Part shown: positions 7,466 to 13,309 of the stretch, piece after piece
How the letters are laid out: the number at the start of each line of letters is the position of its first letter
Position numbering within the stretch: position 1 is the first letter of the stretch
NCBI GenBank assembly: GCA_902783735.1
Contig: CACZSE010000304.1
Coordinates: forward strand, 1 to 13,309
Source of the DNA: an uncultured Lachnospiraceae bacterium
Lineage (GTDB): Bacteria > Bacillota > Clostridia > Lachnospirales > Lachnospiraceae
Direction: 5' to 3'
DNA length: 13,309 nt
Position numbers and translations under genes: made by a program
The notes under the pieces: model-generated
Told to the model about the DNA's origin: nothing
Databases searched by the model: none
Seen by the model: only the letters and a program-made list of their open reading frames with translations

Positions 7466-8428
7466 GTGAGTGCTAAGATTTCCGTCATAGTGCCGGTATA
7501 CAATGTTGAGAACTATGTTGAAAGATGCATAGACAGCATATTGGATCAGACCTATAAGAATTTCGAATTGATCATTATAGATGACGGATCGACGGACGGT
7601 TCCGGAAGCATTGTTGACAGATACGTAGATACAGATCCGAGAGTTACGGTCATTCACGTCCAAAATAAAGGAGCGGCTGCCGCAAGAAACCTGGGTCTTA
7701 ATAAGGCACAGGGTGAATATATCTCGTTTGTCGATTCGGATGACTGGATTGAAAATACGTTTTTGGACAGGCTGTCGCAATTGATCGAAAAGAATGATGC
7801 AGATATAGCCTGGTGCGGTTATACAAAGGTATCGGACAGTGAAAAGCATGGGCCCGATCAAAAGAGCGAAGATCTGATCGTGGAAAATGGTATCGATGCC
7901 ATTGATAATCTGTACGGTAAAGGTTACCTGAACTATGTTGTGGTTTGGAATAAGATTTACAAAAGCAGCTTGTTTGAGGATATCAGGTTTGTAGAAGGGA
8001 TGATCTACGAGGATGAGATAATCGTTGCCGATCTGTATTTTAAAGCATCCAAAGTGGTAGGGACACCGGTAAGTATGTACAACTATCGGGTAGACAATGA
8101 AAAAAGTGTCATGTCCCAGAAATACAGCCTGAAGAGACTTGAAATACTGAAAGCTCTGGAGATCCGCATGAGCAGATACAGTGAACGCGGACTTACAAAA
8201 TATTACGAAAAAGACTGTTTCAAATATCTTTACAAGATATTACTGAACATTGTTGAGATAAAAAAACTCGAACCGGACAAAAAACAGACAGTAAGTGACC
8301 TCAGAAAAAAATACTGGGGAAAATACAGAGAGGCTCTGCGATTTGACTGGACGATGAAAAGAAAGATAGGCATGTTCTTTTTCGGATTGTTTCCGAAGGC
8401 GTATTTACTCAGATACAAAAAGAACTGA
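7466..8428 (+). CDS. GT2 family glycosyltransferase (GTG start)
   Basis: A 320-residue GT-A transferase of the EpsJ/WcaA-like type. From the GTG at 7466 it reads SAKISVIVPVYNVENYVERC, then DDGSTD at 39-44, NKGAAAARNLGLNKAQGEY, the metal-binding DSDDW at 90-94, and a candidate base pair E182-D183 in EGMIYEDE. A further in-frame GTG at 7454 would add four residues but lacks a spaced binding site. The C-terminal part (about 240-320) is Lys/Arg-rich with aromatic residues. It should add one sugar to the lipid-linked acceptor in the cytoplasm. The gene is 8 bases downstream of GT10 and 16 bases upstream of the second flippase, with GGGGAG between them. Motifs are intact. The donor is unknown, and it could equally make a lipid-phosphate sugar for the outer-face enzyme two genes on. 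Confidence 0.92.
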   Translation: MSAKISVIVPVYNVENYVERCIDSILDQTYKNFELIIIDDGSTDGSGSIVDRYVDTDPRVTVIHVQNKGAAAARNLGLNKAQGEYISFVDSDDWIENTFLDRLSQLIEKNDADIAWCGYTKVSDSEKHGPDQKSEDLIVENGIDAIDNLYGKGYLNYVVVWNKIYKSSLFEDIRFVEGMIYEDEIIVADLYFKASKVVGTPVSMYNYRVDNEKSVMSQKYSLKRLEILKALEIRMSRYSERGLTKYYEKDCFKYLYKILLNIVEIKKLEPDKKQTVSDLRKKYWGKYREALRFDWTMKRKIGMFFFGLFPKAYLLRYKKN

Positions 8429-8430
8429 CC

Positions 8431-8436
8431 GGGGAG
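8431..8436 (+). promoter_or_regulatory. Ribosome binding site for the second flippase (GTG start)
   Basis: GGGGAG ends 8 bases before the GTG at 8445. The first codons from there (IKRYYASLKKII) match the expected basic, amphipathic N-terminus before the first membrane helix, so the GTG start is credible. A second AAGG at 8440-8443 is too close to serve. Confidence 0.6.
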
Positions 8437-8444
8437 TATAAGGT

Positions 8445-10196
8445 GTGATTAAAAGATATTATGCATCTTTAAAAAAGATAATATATATATTTGATAAGCG
8501 TCAGAAAAAAATAGTATTTTTACTGTTGATAGCCATAGTAATAGGTGCTCTGCTCGAGTTATTGGGAGTAACGGCCATATTGCCGTTTGTTTCTCTTGCA
8601 CTTTCGCCGGGAGCAATGTACAAGGCTGATAAAAAATATCTTTTAGATCTGTATAACATGGTGGGATTCAGTGATCCCAATCTGTTTTTAGCTTTTCTGG
8701 CCGCAATTCTTATTGCCATATACATTATTAAAAATGTATATCTGGTATATATGAACTATTCGATCTATAAGTTTACTTACAGCAATCAGAGAAAACTGGC
8801 TTACAGACTCTTATCATGCTATATGAGCCAGCCTTATTCCTTCTTTTTGGAGCATAACAGCGCTGAGCTTGTACAGAATATCAGCACGGATGTAGTACAG
8901 TTTTACGATATCATCATATGTTTGTTACAGCTTACTGTAGAAGGTATCGTGTGCAGTCTTTTAGCCGGTTATCTGTTTATCACGGACAAATCCATAAGTA
9001 TCGGAGTTGTCGTTATACTTATCATGTTCTTCCTTTTGTTCTTTAAGGTCATCAAGAAGAAGATCAGAAGACAGGGTGAGATAGTAAGAAAGAACAGGCA
9101 GGGACAGACTCAGTGGCTTTTACAGTCATTCGGTGGCATAAAGGAGACGAAGATCGCTAGAAAAGAAGCATATTTCATTAAGAAATTCGATGCGGAGTAC
9201 GAGTCGTTTGCCAAGAACCACTGTTCATATCAGACACTTTCATATCTTCCAAAGCCGGCAATGGAAACGGTTGTTATAGGAGCATTGATGTTTGTTGTCA
9301 TGATCAAGCTGTTGCGAGGTATCGACAGCAAATATTTTGTAAGTACGATGTCGGTATTTGCGGTTGCGGCATATCGTCTTTTACCGTCTTTTAACAGGAT
9401 CAGCGGCTATCTGAGCAGGATCATGTTCAATAAAGTAAGTGTTGATGCCATATATCGGGATCTTAAAGCGGTAGAAGAGCTCGAGAAGAAGTCCCACGAA
9501 ACAGTTGAAGAGACGGACATAGTATTTAACGATAAGATAACGATTGACGGATTATCATTCAAATATGAGGGAATGGAAAGTCAGGTATTGGATAACGTTG
9601 AGCTTTCCATACCAAAGAATAAATCGGTTGCGTTTGTCGGTCCTTCCGGAGCCGGAAAAACAACATTGGCAGATATCATACTTGGCATCCTTTATCAGCA
9701 GAAGGGCAGCATAAGAGTGGATGATATCGCCATAAAAGAAAACTCAACCGCATGGAAGAAGAATCTGGGGTATATCCCACAGACCATTTTTTTGATCGAC
9801 GATACCATTAAGCACAATATCGCATATGGGCTTGAAGATAACGAGATCGACGATGAGCGCATTAACAAAGTGATAGAAGAAGCCCAGCTTAAGGAATTTA
9901 TAGATTCTTTGCCGGACGGAGTGAATACTGAGATCGGCGAACGTGGCGTAAGACTCTCGGGAGGACAGCGTCAAAGGATCGGTATTGCCAGAGCATTATA
10001 TAATGATCCCCAGATACTGGTATTGGATGAAGCAACATCAGCTTTGGACAATGAGACCGAGGCGGCAGTAATGGATGCTATTGACAGTCTGAGCGGAAGA
10101 AAGACTCTGATCATAATCGCACACAGACTTTCAACCATAGAGAATTGCGATATTATCTATGAAGTAAAAGACGGTAAAGTAAACAGACAAAGATAA
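8445..10196 (+). CDS. PglK-type ABC transporter (lipid-linked oligosaccharide flippase), copy 2
   Basis: A 583-residue half-transporter with the same architecture as the copy at 430-2205. Walker A GPSGAGKT lies at 399-406, signature SGGQ at 505-508, Walker B aspartate and glutamate at 528-529, and switch His560 in IIAHRLST. These are the same residue numbers as in copy 1. The membrane domain has GALLELLGVTAILP near the N-terminus and RLLPSFNR at 311-318, again as in Campylobacter PglK. The two proteins clearly share a family but differ through much of the membrane domain, so they are old paralogues rather than a fresh duplication. The stop is 5 bases before the next gene, a GT-C-like membrane protein. 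It probably flips a lipid-linked saccharide with ATP. The substrate may be the same repeat unit or a different lipid-linked sugar. All ATPase motifs look functional. Confidence 0.9.
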   Translation: MIKRYYASLKKIIYIFDKRQKKIVFLLLIAIVIGALLELLGVTAILPFVSLALSPGAMYKADKKYLLDLYNMVGFSDPNLFLAFLAAILIAIYIIKNVYLVYMNYSIYKFTYSNQRKLAYRLLSCYMSQPYSFFLEHNSAELVQNISTDVVQFYDIIICLLQLTVEGIVCSLLAGYLFITDKSISIGVVVILIMFFLLFFKVIKKKIRRQGEIVRKNRQGQTQWLLQSFGGIKETKIARKEAYFIKKFDAEYESFAKNHCSYQTLSYLPKPAMETVVIGALMFVVMIKLLRGIDSKYFVSTMSVFAVAAYRLLPSFNRISGYLSRIMFNKVSVDAIYRDLKAVEELEKKSHETVEETDIVFNDKITIDGLSFKYEGMESQVLDNVELSIPKNKSVAFVGPSGAGKTTLADIILGILYQQKGSIRVDDIAIKENSTAWKKNLGYIPQTIFLIDDTIKHNIAYGLEDNEIDDERINKVIEEAQLKEFIDSLPDGVNTEIGERGVRLSGGQRQRIGIARALYNDPQILVLDEATSALDNETEAAVMDAIDSLSGRKTLIIIAHRLSTIENCDIIYEVKDGKVNRQR

Positions 10197-10201
10197 AGAT
10201 C

Positions 10202-11710
10202 ATGAAAAAAGATACCAAGAGAAAAAACCTAAAAGAGAATATTGCGGTTCTGAAGGATAATCTGGTGGTAGACAGATTAAATGCCATAGAGTGGATAGTC
10301 CTGGGAGTTTTGTTACTTCTCATTACACTCACACTGTATTACAGTGACAACATGGTCATGTTTTTAAACTACTATTGGATAAATGAAGGTCTTTTCAGAA
10401 AAGGGAGCGTGGCGCTTCTTGGAAATAACAGGCTTCCTTACGGTGTAGTGCAGCAATGGTTTTGTGAGCTTTGGATACTTCCTATCAATCTTATACAAAG
10501 GTTCTGGAAATTTGAGATCGCCAATACCGTGACAGTGACCTGGTTTAAGTTGAGCATGGCTGTTCCTATGGCACTCTGCATGTCAGAGATGGTTAAGGTC
10601 GGTGAGATACTCGGTATAAAAAAGGACAGAGTAAAATGGATGCTGATACTGTTTTGCTCAACCATCCTGGTCGTATTGCCTGTATTTCATATTGCCCAGT
10701 CAGACATACTTTATGCTTATATAAGTATGGTAGGGATAAGGGCTTTCTTAAATGATGATAAAAAGAAGTTTATCTTCTTTTTCGCATTGGCGATATCGTG
10801 TAAAGTACTGGCGATCATCGTATTCATTCCGTTGTTACTCTTAAGAGAAAAGAGAATCTTATATATAATAAGAGATGGGATCCTTGGAATATCACTGTTC
10901 CTTGTTGAAAGGGTATGGTACAAGCTGATCGATAAGATCGATATGTTCATAACCGGAAGGGATCACCAGCTCACCGCCCAAAAGGATACAGTGGTCGACG
11001 GTGTGACAACAAAGGTTACTGTTACATTGGATCAGGCCAATACGGATTTCTTTTCACACTTTTACCATAAATCATTGTTTTTTGAATTTCCCGCAATACG
11101 AAAAGGCTATGTTGCATCCTTTTTGGTAGTCCTTTTCGTTTTGTTGTGTATATGGTGTTACACTAAGCACAAAGAGGATACAAAAGAATGGAATCACGTA
11201 ACTGTATATGCGGTAAGCGTAGCATGGCTGATATTCTTTATAAATGCTTCGCCGTCGCCATATTGGATAGTTGCAATGTATCCGTTCGTTTTTCTGCTTA
11301 TATTCATGAAACAGGATTGTATAAAAACCAATCTGCTTTTGACCAATGCATTTACACTGACAATGTTTTTGGTATATGTCATGAACACCGACTGGGTTTA
11401 CGGTGGGCCGTGCAACCTGGACTTTTTGATATTTAAGGGACTTCTTAAGGAAGGACACGATTCGGTCAACGGACCGTCTGTGGCACGCTATCTCAACAAC
11501 TTTGGAGTGGACAGTGTCATGAACGTGGTGGTCGGAATATGCTTTGCCGTGTCACTAGCCTTTATTGTCATTAATCACCATAAGGTTAGAGTGGATGACA
11601 GGATTGGTGAACAGGAAGAAAAGAAACTGTTCCATGGCTTTACCATTTGGCAGATATGTATACTGGCCGTCTGGTATGTGGTGAATGTTTGGGTGGTACA
11701 GAGATGGTGA
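10202..11710 (+). CDS. Polytopic membrane protein, probable GT-C (GT87-like) glycosyltransferase
   Basis: This 502-residue protein has a basic cytoplasmic start, a first helix near 31-47, and about ten or more hydrophobic segments. These include about 110-126, 147-163, 169-183, 189-214, 222-237, 304-320, 333-347, 355-369, 378-394, 439-457 and 481-498. It has no soluble enzyme domain. GT-C-like hints are AQSDILYAYISMVGI from 165 (compare the GQxD helix of GT87/PIG-M-type proteins), then a cytoplasmic Lys/Asp loop and SCKVLAIIVFIPLLLL from 199, and NASPSPYWIVAMYPF from 348. Such enzymes use polyprenyl-phosphate sugars on the outer face. A polar loop at about 252-290 is Thr/Val-rich and probably external. 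The ATG at 10202 has only a weak purine tract, so it may depend on coupling to the flippase 5 bases upstream. It may also be a second polymerase or an unassigned transporter. Confidence 0.6.
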   Translation: MKKDTKRKNLKENIAVLKDNLVVDRLNAIEWIVLGVLLLLITLTLYYSDNMVMFLNYYWINEGLFRKGSVALLGNNRLPYGVVQQWFCELWILPINLIQRFWKFEIANTVTVTWFKLSMAVPMALCMSEMVKVGEILGIKKDRVKWMLILFCSTILVVLPVFHIAQSDILYAYISMVGIRAFLNDDKKKFIFFFALAISCKVLAIIVFIPLLLLREKRILYIIRDGILGISLFLVERVWYKLIDKIDMFITGRDHQLTAQKDTVVDGVTTKVTVTLDQANTDFFSHFYHKSLFFEFPAIRKGYVASFLVVLFVLLCIWCYTKHKEDTKEWNHVTVYAVSVAWLIFFINASPSPYWIVAMYPFVFLLIFMKQDCIKTNLLLTNAFTLTMFLVYVMNTDWVYGGPCNLDFLIFKGLLKEGHDSVNGPSVARYLNNFGVDSVMNVVVGICFAVSLAFIVINHHKVRVDDRIGEQEEKKLFHGFTIWQICILAVWYVVNVWVVQRW

Positions 11711-11711
11711 T

Positions 11712-12482
11712 ATGAAAGATATAAAAGTCAGCATTATTACTGTGTGTTATAACAGCGAAAAGACAATAGAGAGGACCATAAAAAGCGTTCTGGATCAAAC
11801 CTATAAAAACATTGAATACCTCATAATTGACGGTGCTTCCACAGACAGTACCATGAATATCGTAAATCAGTACAGAGCAGTTTTCGGTGAACGATTAAAA
11901 GTTGTATCCGAAAAAGATGATGGTATATATTTTGCCATGAACAAAGGTATTGATCTATCGACAGGTGAACTGATAGGAATCATAAACAGCGATGACTGGT
12001 ATGAGAAAGACGCAGTAGAGAAAGTGATCAGAGCCTATGAAGCCGATCATGATAATAAATATACGGTATATTATGGAAAAACAGCCATTGTACAGGATGG
12101 TAAGGTGATTCAGATCTCAATGTCGGATCATAACAGACTTGAAGAAAAGATGATATCACATCCTTCGTGTTTTGTTACAAAAGAGGCATATACGAAACTT
12201 GGAGCCTATAACACAAAGTATGTCAGTGTAGCGGATTATGATCTGATGTTAAGATATAAGAGAACCGGGAAGGTGAGTTTTATTCCGTTGGATGCACATA
12301 TAGCCAACTTCACAATGGGTGGCATGAGCAGTACGGGAAAGGCTTATATTGATCTGTTAAGACTTAAGATGGATTACGGAACAATTTCCAAAGCCAAAGG
12401 AAAACTGGAGATATTTAAGGCAAAGCTTGCCATGAACATGGAAAAGCGTGGCTTAAAGCCTATACAGATAAGAAAGATGTAG
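11712..12482 (+). CDS. GT2 family glycosyltransferase (WcaA/WcaE-like)
   Basis: A 256-residue compact GT-A transferase. From the ATG at 11712 it reads MKDIKVSIITVCYNSEKTIE, then DGASTD at 40-45, SEKDDGIYFAMNKGI at 66-80, NSDDWY at 92-97, HPSCF at 150-154 and ADYDLMLR at 174-181. This set is typical of short colanic-acid-type GT2 enzymes. An in-frame ATG at 11685 would add nine residues inside the preceding gene. The start at 11712 is preferred because homologues begin just before the first beta strand, and because it lies one base after the upstream TGA, as coupled genes do. GAGATGGTGAT just upstream can serve as a weak binding site. It likely adds a sugar to the lipid-linked unit in the cytoplasm. 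Motifs are intact and the substrate is unknown. Confidence 0.9.
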   Translation: MKDIKVSIITVCYNSEKTIERTIKSVLDQTYKNIEYLIIDGASTDSTMNIVNQYRAVFGERLKVVSEKDDGIYFAMNKGIDLSTGELIGIINSDDWYEKDAVEKVIRAYEADHDNKYTVYYGKTAIVQDGKVIQISMSDHNRLEEKMISHPSCFVTKEAYTKLGAYNTKYVSVADYDLMLRYKRTGKVSFIPLDAHIANFTMGGMSSTGKAYIDLLRLKMDYGTISKAKGKLEIFKAKLAMNMEKRGLKPIQIRKM

Positions 12483-12483
12483 T

Positions 12484-13309
12484 ATGAAAAGAGCGCTAGT
12501 AACAGGTGGAACGCGGGATGATGTTGCGCCGATCGCCGTATTCATCATGAATGTTCGTGATACAAACAGCCATTTGTTTGACGAAATAGTAGTATATCAT
12601 GATGGGATCAAAAAGAAAGATCAACAGCTGATCAACAGTATATATAAGACAAGATTTATAGAGTATGATTACCATCCTAAGAGTAAGAATGATGAAGTCA
12701 TGTCCTACTTTTCAAGAATGGTATATTGCAAATACGAGTGTTTTGCGTTGTTAAAAGAATATGATGAGGTCGTATGGAGTGATTACGACGTTGTGGTTTT
12801 GGACAAACTCGATGAATTTTGCAGGATTGAAAACGATGAGTTCAATGTCCTGACATGTAAAACACCTCTAAGAGGGTTCCTGTTTAAAGATATAGTCAAT
12901 GAGCAGATACGAAAATATGATCTCGAATCCGACGGAGTAGGGACGCCGTTATTTGCATTATCAAACAAACTGGCAAACTATAAGGATATACATAAATGGT
13001 GTTACAGTAAAACGACTGAATGGGGAGAGGACCTTTACCTTCCCGAGCAGTGCATATTTACAATGGCTGTGCAGGAATTCGGTATAAAACTGAAAAGATT
13101 TCCGTTCAGTGAATATGCCTGCCATCCGACCAAGACCATGGGCGGAGAAAAGATTATACATGCAGCCGGTCAGCCAAAGTTCTGGAACGGCCTGAAAAAC
13201 GAGATATGGGACAAAAATTACGACGAATGGATCGCAATGGGCGGAACCGGATACAGTGATCTGAAAAAAAGGTTAAAACGTAAATGGTTATTTGTGGTAA
13301 CCAGACTTA
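12484..13309 (+). CDS. GT8-like glycosyltransferase, partial (3' end outside window)
   Basis: An open frame starts with ATG one base after the preceding TAG and continues for 275 codons to the right edge with no stop. The protein begins MKRALVTGGTRDDVAPIAVF. It carries a DxD metal site, D100-Y101-D102, in VVWSDYDVVVLDKL, and late in the sequence IIHAAGQPKFWN at 224-235. The DxD about 100 residues in, plus a His-x-x-Gly-x-x-Lys-x-Trp element near the C-terminus, is the pattern of GT8 and related retaining GT-A enzymes (LgtC or glycogenin type). A PLFALSNKL segment after an acidic patch also fits the acceptor region of that fold. It follows the GT2 without a gap, so it is the next operon gene. 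The last helical, basic residues suggest that little of the protein is missing. Donor and acceptor are unknown. Confidence 0.72.
   Translation, partial: MKRALVTGGTRDDVAPIAVFIMNVRDTNSHLFDEIVVYHDGIKKKDQQLINSIYKTRFIEYDYHPKSKNDEVMSYFSRMVYCKYECFALLKEYDEVVWSDYDVVVLDKLDEFCRIENDEFNVLTCKTPLRGFLFKDIVNEQIRKYDLESDGVGTPLFALSNKLANYKDIHKWCYSKTTEWGEDLYLPEQCIFTMAVQEFGIKLKRFPFSEYACHPTKTMGGEKIIHAAGQPKFWNGLKNEIWDKNYDEWIAMGGTGYSDLKKRLKRKWLFVVTRL

Noticed and set aside
7295..7861. 188-codon open frame on the minus strand
   Set aside because: It lies across the GT10 and GT2 genes, both with full family motifs on the plus strand. Its protein is rich in Ile, Cys and Arg with no recognisable domain, and it has no gene-like neighbours.
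8478..8497. AT-rich tract resembling a -10 promoter element
   Set aside because: It encodes IIYIF in the first helix of the second flippase. No matching -35 element at proper spacing is convincing, and the operon is continuous here.
11188..11436. 82-codon plus-strand frame inside the GT-C-like gene
   Set aside because: It is out of frame within a well-supported 502-residue ORF and has no family features, so it is a chance frame.
11685..11711. Alternative ATG start at 11685 for the WcaA-like GT2
   Set aside because: It would add nine residues atypical of the family and has no good binding site. The ATG at 11712 fits the family start and follows the upstream stop directly.
1..13309. CRISPR array, tRNA, rRNA, insertion sequence or phage genes
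   Set aside because: The window is almost wholly coding on one strand, with no regularly spaced repeats, no cloverleaf-like stretch in a gap, and no transposase, integrase or phage domains in any supported frame.

Overview
The window is a stretch of one polysaccharide (capsule, exopolysaccharide or cell-wall glycan) assembly operon. All twelve genes lie on the + strand. They overlap or are separated by a few bases, and the only gap above 20 bases is 51 bases (4493-4543). I see no terminator, tRNA, rRNA, insertion sequence, CRISPR array or convincing promoter, so transcription must start upstream of the window and continue past it. Heavy use of ATA (Ile), AGA (Arg) and AAA (Lys), moderate-to-low GC, good AAGGAGG-type ribosome binding sites, and the gene families together suggest a clostridial organism, most likely Lachnospiraceae (Butyrivibrio/Roseburia-like). 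This taxonomic call is inference.

Layout: (1) the C-terminal end of a probable family 2 glycosyltransferase (GT2), 1-426. (2) A PglK-type ABC lipid-linked-oligosaccharide flippase, 430-2205, overlapping by 40 bases a Wzy-like polymerase, 2166-3311. (3) A GT4 transferase with a DUF1972-like N-terminus, 3308-4492. (4) A GT2, 4544-5581. (5) A sugar-nucleotide short-chain dehydrogenase/reductase (SDR), 5578-6513. (6) A GT10 alpha-1,3-fucosyltransferase-like enzyme, 6495-7457. (7) A GT2, 7466-8428. (8) A second PglK-type ABC flippase, 8445-10196, followed 5 bases later by a large polytopic protein with GT-C/GT87-like features, 10202-11710. (9) A WcaA/WcaE-like GT2, 11712-12482. (10) A GT8-like transferase that runs off the right edge, 12484 to beyond 13309.

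How they may work together: the cytoplasmic transferases (GT2, GT4, GT10, GT8-like) would build a repeat unit on undecaprenyl diphosphate. The SDR would finish or modify a nucleotide sugar. A PglK-type ABC transporter would flip the lipid-linked unit, and the Wzy-like protein would polymerise it outside. The second flippase next to a GT-C-like protein suggests a second outer-face module, perhaps adding a side branch to the polymer or handling a second lipid-linked sugar. The priming phosphoglycosyltransferase, any chain-length regulator, the GDP-fucose pathway and a Wzx flippase are not in the window.

The most notable point is that two full-length, apparently intact PglK-type flippases occur in one operon. 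Each is immediately followed by a different outer-face membrane enzyme. I found no clearly new class of system, but this arrangement and the GT10 gene deserve a second look.
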